Assembly: GCF_034190915.1 (NCBI RefSeq)
Contig: NW_026947507.1
Location: 29,874,001-29,938,000 of the forward strand
DNA from: Cavia porcellus
Taxonomy: Eukaryota; Chordata; Mammalia; Rodentia; Caviidae
Direction: 5' to 3'
DNA length: 64,000 bases
Made by a program: the position numbers and the translations under genes. Below, piece by piece: positions 49,701 to 60,318 of the stretch (within the stretch, counting starts at the first letter, position 1; each line of letters opens with the position of its first letter). Under the pieces are notes generated by a model. It saw only the letters and a list, made by a program, of their open reading frames with translations, was not told the origin of the DNA and did no database searches.

Positions 49701-52700
49701 CATGTTATCTCCCTAGTGTCAAAAAAAAGTAAGAAAGACCCAAAATGTACAACAGATATTGTGAAAATGAAAGGGAAAGAAATTGTTCAAAAGGAAAGAA
49801 CAACTGGGATAGGGGAAACAAAAAGGGAAAAGATCATACATATACATATGTATGTATACGTGTGTGTATGAAAATACAAGATTCATCAAAAAGAAGTTTG
49901 TGTTTTCATTGTCTGATTGATGATTTTTCATGCCTAAATCTTGCAATCAGAACTACTTTCAAGATAACAAATATTAACTAAGTTAATTTCCTGGTTTTTT
50001 TCTTTTTGAAATTTTGTGTCATTTTGTGTCCTATTGTGTTTTTAAAGTTAAAAGTTCTTGGAGTCTTCTGGTTGGAATTTTTGGATCTTCTTGGAAGAAG
50101 ATCATGTTACATGAATATAATAATACTTTAGATCCTCTTTTCGTATCTATATAGCCTGACTGCACTGGCTTATGTTCTGAAAACAATACTGAATAGAAGT
50201 GGTGATAGTGGGCATCCTTGTCTTGTTCCTGGAATGAGGCAGAAAGCTTTTCTCCCTTTCGTATGACAGATTGTTGGTTTGTCATAAATACTTTTTATTA
50301 GCTTGATATTGTCCTTCCATACTCATTTTCTTCCAACTTTTTTTATTATGAATGCACAGTGGATTTTTTTTTCCTGGTACCAGGAATTGAACTCACAACC
50401 TTGCATTTGCTAGGCAGGCATTGTGCCACTGAGTTGTATCACCAGCATGGATATTAGATCTTGTCAAAGGTGTCTGCCTGTCTATCTGTCTTTCTTAGAC
50501 ACAGTACTGTTATACAGTTCAGGCTAGCTTTGAGCTCACTATGTAGCTGAAGCTTGCCTTGAACTCATGGTGATTCTCTTGGCTCAGCTTCCCAAGTGAT
50601 GGGATTACATGCATATGCCAGCAGGCCTGGCTTGTCAAAGGGCTTTGCTGCACCAAATGAAATGGTATGTCCTTGCTTCTGTTTATGTGATGTATTACAT
50701 GTATTGATTTGTGTACATTGAACCATCCTTGTATCTTAGAAGAAAGCCTACTTTGTCATGGTATATGATTTTCTTGGTGATCTGTTGCGTTTTGTTTGCT
50801 AGTAACTTGTTGGGGATTTTTGTGTTTTAAAAAATGTTTTAAATTATTTTTTCACACAGGGTCTCACAATGTATTTCAGGCTGGTCTCAAATTCAGTGAT
50901 CCTCCTGTGTCAGGCCTCAAATTCAGTGATCCTCCTGTGTCAGTCTCCCAAGTGCTGGGATTATAGGTATGTCTGTGCTTTTTAAAGAGGTAGCCTATAA
51001 TTCCCTTATTTGTTTGATTCCTTTTTGGTTTTGCAATTAGAAATGCTAGTTTCCAGAAATAGTTTTGGGAGTGCTCCTTCCCTTTCAATTTTATTAAAGA
51101 CTTTGAGGAGCATTGATATTAGATTGCCCCTAAAGTTCTTGTGGAATTTGCCAGTGAATCTTTTGGGACTTGATATTTTTCTAGGCTGGTGGCTTTTAAA
51201 AATTTTTCCTTCAATCTCACTGGACAATATTTGAATATTTAGTGTGTTTAGGTATGTCTTTTTGGTGCAGCTTTCATCTAAAATCTATCAATTTCTTTTG
51301 AATCTCCATTTTACTAGAGTACAGATTCTCAAAGTAGTTATTAATAATCTTCTGGATTTCAGTAGTCTTTCATGATTTTGCCTTTTTCATTTCCAATTGC
51401 ATTGCTTCAGGTTTCTTCTTTCCTTTTTGCACGGTAAGATTCACTAAGTATTTACTTTGTTTATTCTTTCAAAGAACCAGCTCTTCAATTCACTGTTTAT
51501 TTTTTTAGTCTCAATTTCATTAATTTCTGCTCCAATCTTTATAATACCCTTTCTTGTAGTAGCTTTAGATTTGGATTCTTCTAGTTTTGTTAGCCCTTGA
51601 GGTGCATTACTAGGTTATTTATTTGGACTCACTGTTGTGGACATTTACAACTCTGAACTTTCCTTCTAGGACTGCTTTCACTGTGTTGCATAAGCTCTGA
51701 GATATTGTACTGGCATCACTGTTTGATTCTAAAAACTGTCTAGTTTCTTCCTTCATTTCTTTTGTGAACCACTGATTATGTATTTAAGAGGGTACTGCTC
51801 AATTTCACAATTTTTTGGTTTCTTTTGCCACTGATTTTTCATTTCATCACACCACAATCTGGTAATTAGACATGGGATAATTCTGATTCTCTTGTATTTA
51901 TTAAGCACACTAGATGAGCTAGCATGTGGAGAAAATCTCATGTGCTGCTGAGAAGAATATGCATTCTGTTGTTGAGAAGGACACTCTGTAGTCATCTATT
52001 AAGGCCATTTGTTTGAAGGTTTGGCTCAATTCAGGTATTTTTTTTTTCTAGTTGACCTGTTTGTTACAGTGGAACACTGCATCTCCCCCACTGTAACTGT
52101 GTTGGTGTTTATTTGATTTTTTTAAAAGTCTAGTAGGGCTGTTTTATGAGGTGGAGCATACCAGTGTTCAGTGCCATATGTAACTATTATATTTTTTGAA
52201 CTGTGAGGGGTTAAAGTTAAACATAGAAAGATCTTTCCTGTTCATAACAGTGTGGCCTTCTTCTAAAGATCAGACATCCAGATGCCTGGAAGAACATCTT
52301 GATGTGAGCAGAAACCCGGCATGAGCGTGGTGTACTCTATAAGCGTGGTCTACTCTTGGAGCCTTTTTTTTTGTACTGGGGATCAAACTCATAACCTCGT
52401 GCTTGCCAGGCAGGTGCTTATGCCACTGAGCTAAATCCCTGGCCCTCAGGGACCTTCTTACCTATCCAGAAGATGCAGAGGCTTGTTGCTCTGGGTGCTT
52501 GGCTAGTTCCTGAGGGCTACAAACCCCGCTTCTGGTCGCACACACAGGTGGGGCACTGCCATTTTTGTCTAAACTGCTGTTAAGGGGTCTCCCTGGAAGG
52601 GGGACTTCATAGATCCATTCTTGGAGAGGACGCTCAGCCAGACCTTCCCTGCCAGATCCAGAAAGCTGCAAATAGGATTCCAGCCCTGGACTTCATGAGT

Positions 52701-55700
52701 TGGTGCTCTTCCAATCTGGTGCTGTAAGCTTCTTTCTGTATGCCCCATTTCTTCTCTGTAGTCACATAATGTAGTAATCAATAGGTTACTAAACTTGGTT
52801 TTTACCTTGGTGTGGGAAGATTTTGTATGCGAATCCAGGCCTCTAAGTTAAGGAGCTGTGATTTAGTCTCCTTAAGGCCACAAACTGTTCCTTTATCCAA
52901 TATGTAGTGACCTCCTGTGGTACATTTTACTTCTCATTAATTCTGGCTTGAAATTCACTTTGTCTGAAATTAGGATAATTACTCTTGTTTTTTTCTGGGT
53001 TCTTCTTGAATGAAATATTGTTTTCCAACCTCTGATTTTTAATCTGTGAATTTCTTTTTGGGTTAAATGTGTTTCTTGTATACTGTATATTGTTGGGTTT
53101 TATTTCTTGATCTTTGTGCCAATCTGTGTCAACTGATTGGGAACTGAGACCACTCACACTAAAAAGTATGATGAAAGGTATTAATTTAATCTTGTCATCG
53201 TACTATTTTCTTGTTGCTTATTTCCTCTTTCTTTGTGTATTCTTCCCCCCCCCCCCAACTTGTTCTTTTCCACTGTCTGGATTCTAAACCTTGGAAAGGC
53301 TGAATTTGGCAACCAATCACCACTCAGCCATTTTCTTTTCTGGTTCTGACTAATTCTTGGCCTAATGCTTGAAAAAGCTTGTCTGACTACACCTGACGAT
53401 GACTTTGCTCCTCATTTTAAATCAAGTTCTTTCATGAGAAAGTTGTCTTTTGGCTGTTAAAACCTCTTGCCCAATGTGAGAAACTAAAGTTGGCACTGTC
53501 CCTCACTGCTCCTTTAGCAATCAAGGTAGAACCAACCTCCAAGTCAGTTTCAGTGTCTCCCCAGATCTCTGCTGGGCCTCTTGTGGTTCCCTTGGGTCTT
53601 GATGGCTCTACCATCCACTCCAACTCCAACCTAAAGTGTACCACAGAAAATGTACCACCTTAGCCATTTTCAGGTGCACTGTTCAGCAGTGTTAAGTCTG
53701 TTCACACTGTTGAGAACCAGATCTCCAGAACACCTTGACTTGTACATTAGAGCTCTATATCCCCTGAACAACCCTCTCTCTCTTCTCCCCAGCCTACCTT
53801 TATGAACTCCCACAATGAATTATTTCACAAATATTGTTCTGTTGATTTTTTTTGGTAATGCTATAAAAATCATAAGATTAGTGATATAAGGGGATCTGAA
53901 CAGCCTCCTGACACAATTTTGTTACAGGTATAGGTAACCTCCAAATTTTTCATAATCAACTATTCTGACTATAGTTTATACACATGAAAAGAAAGCAAGA
54001 CTCTAATCACACAGTCCTTGAATACTTACTGTCTGTAATTTTTTTTTTTCCAGACAGGGTCTCTCTCACAACATCATGCAGGCTCACCTTGAACTCACTT
54101 ATGTACCCCAGGCTAGCCTAAAACTCACAGTGATCTTCCTGCCTCAGCCTCCAGAGTGCTGGGATTACAAGTATGTGCCACCATGGCTGGTTGGCTGTAA
54201 TTCTTTGACTGCAGTAAAATTTGTTTTTTTCAGTACTGGTGCCATGTCTGCCTAACACAGTGAACAGAACATCAATCTGTCTCTTATGAAATTCCTTCCA
54301 AGTTCCATAAGGAACAAATTCAAGGTTTCAGTTATCACTCTTTCTTAAAATGTGGAACCTGAAAATGAACTCAGCTTCACAGTTATCGTCTGACTGGAGC
54401 AGAAAGGAATGGAGTAATCATCTACACGATTGCATTATTGATTCTTAATGAATTCACTGTCGACTAAAGCCTAAACATGACTAGACTAGTTTAGCCAACA
54501 CAAGCCTAATATTTAGCACAAGATTGAGGTACATACAAAGTACATGCCTAAAATGCAGGGATACTGAGCAGGCCATCTGAGAGTAGAGTTTACTCAGAAT
54601 TACTTACCTTTCCAACAATCTTGCTTCATTAATCTCCTTTATTACTCTAATGCTCACCCTGTTACCAACCTGAACCTTTGCTCCTGTAATCGCTCTGCTT
54701 GTAACCCACAGTGTCATTGTGACATTAGTAACTAGCCTTTAGGTTATTTCTGGCCACTGCATAAAGTTTAACCTAGTTATACTGGCATTTAATAATCAGT
54801 TTCTTTTCTCTGAACAATACCTTCACTGTAACAGACATAATTCTCAGTCATAAGAACTATGCCTTTACTTTGCAATATGCATTCAACACAGACCCTATCT
54901 ATATACATGTAACAAGCAAAATACATCATCTTCCATGCATGTGTGAAATCCTCTCCCTTTCTCATCCCAAAATAAGTCCAATAAAATAATCTAAATCCAA
55001 AATCTTATCCTGTTCTGCACCCTCTAATAAAATACAAAGTATCATTTATATTTGATTTCTAAACAGCAAGCACTTGATTTTTTTGTTGTTGTTAAAATTA
55101 AATGCCATAAAGTATGGACACTTCTCTAATTCCTTTGTACTTTACCTAACACAGAATACTACCTGAGAAGGGCAGGTATGTGGGTAAATAGCGTCTGACA
55201 TCCTCAAACAACTCATCTCTGTATAAAAAGATTTTTGGGGAAAATAAAGATATGCCTCATTTTCATTTAGCTTATTAGTAAAAAGAAACTGTTAGGCTAG
55301 ATAACTGCTAAGTAAGTAACTGCAAATACTATTACTCTGTGGTTCTGTGATTCTCAATACTATTTAATTTCTGTTCATGCATATATTTTCACCAGCTCCA
55401 TTAACAGAAAGTTTTGGTGAAATCTGGAAACAGTTAACTAATTTCAGCTAGATAAAACGGTCAACAAAGCAGAGTACAGATTGCACAGAGTTTACTAAGA
55501 CATAATGAGGACAATAATGAATGCAAGAATATAAAATTTATTAATTCTGGTAAGAAGTGTTTTTAAGTCAGCCTAAATTCAGCTAAGAAGACCTTTACAA
55601 CAAGTGCTTTCACTTTTTCAAGGCAAAAACCTTCTATATCAGTAAATTACCAGCAACAGATCCTCGAGTAATCAGCATGCATTCTTTAGTATGCCATGGC

Positions 55701-58700
55701 TGGTAATACTCCTATTAAAGTCACTCATTCTACCTAAGTTTCTTCCAAGAGGGCAGCATCCAAACCCTGGGCTCATTCTAGTGAATGTTAGCCAAGTTGA
55801 GATTGCTAGCTTCACTTATGGAAGAAGAATAATTATTGAAGTCACTATTTTGAAGAAAATGTTATGAAAATTACTTTTAGAGAGAATAAGGCATAATCCA
55901 AATATACATAACCTAGGTATGAATTTACTACTACTGAACTATAAACTCCTTACCAAGCGGGCTAAGTACATGAAGCCCACTCCCTATCACTCGCAGTTTG
56001 GGCAATGTCAGGTGAACTTAAGAACATAGCTCTGAAATGATTGACTGTTAGATGTAAGCTGAATAATGAAAAGTGTGGGAGAAATGGGAAAGCACAGATT
56101 TATGAAAATATATAAGAGAAGGAGAAGGCAGGAGTACAGTCAGCACAAAAGCCGAGACCCCTCCAGTTCTAACTGGCAATAAGGTTCATCAGGTTCTTGA
56201 ATGGTAGTCTAAAATGGTAAATGAGTTCGCAAAAGAAAAGTCATGGCCCCAAGGAATTGTGAAGAATTGGTCTCAAGTGAGCCAACAATGCAGGTTTTGA
56301 AGCCATCAATGGCAGAAGAAACAAAGTACAGAAGAGAAAAGATAATCTAGGTATCAAAGACAGGTACACCTGGATGCCAAGAGAGAAAGTGGGATAAGCA
56401 GACCACTGACTGCTAGAGAAGGACAAAGGCTGGTGACTGCATGAGAACAAGAGTCTGGGGTGAATCACGTGAGTATGTGATCTGTGCCAGTTAAGCCAGA
56501 CTGTTGCCCTGATTGGCCTGAGAACTGTCTGGGTGGTTAAGAAAGCACAGTCTAGATGTGTCTCAACGATCCCGGAGGCATGCTTGTCTCTGGCGCCTTG
56601 TCTGCTCCTCTCCTGTGCTGTTACCATCCTCTGCTTCCTGGCCACCATGAACTGGGTAGCTTTGCACCATCATGCCACTATGCAACAATGTTTCTGTAAT
56701 GAGCCAACCAATCCTGGACTGAACCCCCTGAAACTGGGAGCCAAATTAAACCTCTCTTCCTTTAGGTTTCAAGTGTCAGGGATTTTTGTCCCCGTAATAG
56801 GAAATGAACTATACTTGTGTATCTTTTGCATTATTCTAACTTTATTCATTACTTCCCTAGGCATGCCACCCCAAACTCTTTAAAAATCAGTAATATTTAT
56901 CAAGAACTATGGAGACAACTAGCAATCAAAGAAAACTATAATGTTAAATAGTGACTGCTTCATAAAAAAACTATGCTAAAATATAGAACTCTATTTTGTA
57001 TTCCTAATGTCACTTTTGGCAAGTGTATTGTATCCTGCAGTTAATTGAGACTGCATGTAGAAGGAATATTTTCTATTTAGCTAAAGAACAGAACTGGCTG
57101 ATGTTATGGTTTGTGTCTAGTTTCCCTCAAAACCTCATGTAGTCATGAGGGTAGGCTCCTAGAATTTGTGACTGATTTATGATCCAATGCTGGGATTAAG
57201 GGTACAAGTGCTACATCTGCCCCAGAGTGGAGAGCCTGCATACAAGGGAGGAAAAGAGGCTTGCTCTCTCCTTCTTTTCTTTTGCTTCTGGCATCTTCCG
57301 CTACCATGAATGATTGCTCTTCTGCCATGCCACCCTACCTTAAAGCCAAATGATTAAGGTCTGAAACCTCAACAAACTGTGTGCTAAATAAACCTCCTTC
57401 CTTTAAGGTTTTGAGTTTTTTTTGTTTTTTGTTTTTTTTTTTTTTTTGGTCTTTTCCTTTTCATTGGTACCGGGGATCGAACTCACGACTGCCTGCTTGC
57501 AAGGCAGGTACTTAGGCCACTGAGCTAAGTCCCCAGCCCCCCTTTAAGGTTTTGTCTCAACAATAAGAGACAGAATTTGGTGCCACAAGTGGGGTTGTTT
57601 CTGTGACTGTACCAGACCATGGGGTTCAGGAGCCTTTGGGGGATGACTTATGGGAGGAGTCTGGAATGATTTAGAGATGTGGCAGCTAAAAAGTAGAGCT
57701 GGAGCACCTTACGCTGTTCTGTATGGCAGATTCTAGTCAGAGCTCAAGACTAGAAAGCCAGTAAAGAGGAGGCTCAGCATGGACTGCTCTGGCTGTTCAA
57801 CTGCAAACATGTGTTACGGCTTCGCAAAAAGCTTGTCTGCATTTTTTTTATGCCCAGAGATTTGGCCTGAGACTGAGATTAAGGGTGGCAGACTAATCTG
57901 GCACAAGAAATTTGAAGGCAGTCAATGTTGAGCTGGTGACATGACTACTGTTAGAGGTTTTTAGTCAGATCTATGTTAAGAATCAAAACCAAAGAGCCCA
58001 GCAGGATGATTTGAAACATGAATTTAGCCAGAAAGGAGGCTCTAGTAAATCTGTGGACGGCAAAGACAGAGTAGAGGAAATCTTGATTGCTGAGAAGGAA
58101 TGGGAAATCTGAAAAGATGGCCAGAAGGTATCACAAGAAGCACCAGGACTCCATCCTTTGCAGCCTCAAAATTGCAAAACTGAAAGAATTTGCTCTGAGA
58201 ACAAAGTCCTAAAGCACATGTTCCAGAATGGCAGGGGCCATGCCATGTTCCAGAACAATGGCAGTATAGAGAATTTGTTCCTCAGAACTGGATTCAGTGT
58301 CCAGCAATCGAGGAACTCAACACCGACAGCTAAGGAAGAGGACAGCCTTGCTACTACTCTAGCTGGCAGCAGACCCTGGCATCCTTCATGTGGTACCGGG
58401 CACATGCAGTACGGAAGAGTTGTGGTTCAGAAGGCCTGGGAAGCTAGGCTGTGTTCCCCTAAGAGGCAGTGCTGGAAGCTGTATGAAGCCACAGGTGCAG
58501 TGGAGACCCCAGAAGCCTGAAAAAGCCAGAACATGACCGTTTGAGGAAAACTACAAGGAGACAGCACAGGAGGTCCAACAAAGAAGTCATTCCTTTGTAT
58601 TCTCATTTTTAACTTTTGGAATGGAAATGTCCATCTTGTGCCACTGAATGTTAGAAGTGTTTAACTTCTTTTCATTTGTGCAGCGACTCATAGCTAAGCA

Positions 58701-60287
58701 TTTGCCTTATAGTTTAGAGGAAACAGGATTTGAACTTTTCAGCAATGCTGAAACTGTTAGGACTTTGGCAACTCTTCAAGATGGACTAAATGCTTTTTTT
58801 AATAAAAGAATGCACTTAAGTCTTTGGAGGGTCAGGTATGGAATGTTATGATTTGTGCCAAGATGTCTCCCCATAAGGCCTCATGCAGTTATAGGACTGG
58901 GCTCCTACAGTTTGTGACTGATTTATGGTCCCATGCTGAGATGAAGAGTGTGAGTGCTATTCACCAGAGGGCAGGTAGCCTGCACTCAATATAAGACAGG
59001 AAAAGAGCTCATTCTTCCTTCCTCTGTTGTTGCTTTTGGTATCTCCCATCACCATGAATAGTTGCCCTTCTGCCATGTGCTACAATGCCTGAGTCAGCTG
59101 ATTATGGACTGAAATCTCTACAAACTGTGAGCTAAACAAACCTTCCTCCCTTAACTTCTAAGTGTTAGGTATTTGTCTCACCAATGAGAGAAAACTAAGA
59201 CAACTGCATTAGAACAAACACATCAATAAATTCAATTGTCTTTGATTTAAAAAAAAATGCTTCACCCATGCAAACAATTTACATGAATATTGTTATACAT
59301 TATGGCATGCCTCAATTTACAGAAGAATTGTTTTCTAAAAGCTCACTCAAAATTGGCTTCCTGGAACTCAGATCACCTTTTCTCACTAAAACAATTTTTA
59401 TAAAAGTTATAACCAAAGTTTAAATTTCATGGACCTACTATGTTTTATTGAAACACTGTGGGTTGTCAGAAAAGGGGAACCCTTCTACAGAGATGAGAAT
59501 ATAAATTAGTAAAACCACTATCAAAATTCATATGAAGACTCCTCAAAAAATGAAAAGTAGCCAGGCATAATGTCACAAACCTGTAATCTCAGCACTTGGA
59601 AGGCTGAGGCAGGAGGATCAGCAGGAGTTTGAAGTCAGCCCTAGGCTACATAAGCAAGTTCAAGGCCAGCCTGAGACAAGACCCTGTCTCAAAAACAAAA
59701 CAAAAAGAAGGTTCAACTATACCACTCCTTGGTGGATAGCTAATGGAATCAAGGTCAGCACACCACAAAAACACCTGCATACCCATGTTAACTGCAGGAC
59801 AATACACAATGGCCAACATATGGAAGCAGCATAGGTTTCACTGAAAGATGGATAAAGGAATCATGACATATGCAAAATAGAGTACCATTCAGCCATAAAA
59901 AAGAAATTATTCATTTGCAGAAAAGTGGATGGATCTGGTGACCACTGTGTTGAGTGAAACAAGCCCGACCAAGGAAGCAAACGTTGTATATTCTCCCTAA
60001 TACATAAACTAAAAAGACGACAAGAAAGTAGAAGGAAGACTACTATTAGACAACAGGAAGGAAACAGAGGGAGGGAAGCAAGTCTAATGATAGGTAATGG
60101 GGGCTATTATAAAGATATACACTTTGAAACCCCTCAAAAATGTGAAATCAGCCTAGCGTGGCAACACATGCCTGTAATTCCAGTACTTGGGAGGCTGAAG
60201 CAGGAGGATCGTTGCGTTCAAGGCCAGCCTGGGCTATAAAGTGGGTTCAAAGCCAGCCTGAACTGCATAGTAAGACCCTGTATCCAG

Positions 60288-60318
<31 letters not shown>

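Larger units (their letters stand above)
44293..50040 (+). mobile_element. Full-length but dead L1, inserted in an older antisense L1
   Basis: About 5.7 kb: GC-richer 5'UTR (44293-44980), ORF1 relic (about 44985-45950), ORF2 relic (45996 to about 49430) and a 3'UTR with AATGGAGTATTACTCAGC near 49590. Sense to the window, antisense to KLHL2. The exact right end is uncertain; an imperfect GTTAAAAGTTCTTGGAGTC resembles the left junction. Confidence 0.8.
50030..53250 (-). mobile_element. Antisense L1 ORF2, part 2 (outer L1 of the nested pair)
   Basis: Antisense ORF2: GGTGATAGTGGGCATCCTTGTC, CAGATTGTTGGTTTGTCATAAA, CTTTTTGGTTTTGCAATTAG, ACCAGCTCTTCAATTCACTG, TGTGTTGCATAAGCTCTGAG. Continues the fragment at 43610-44292. 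Interrupted by SINEs (50370, 50488, 50850, 52362). All frames broken. Confidence 0.8.
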
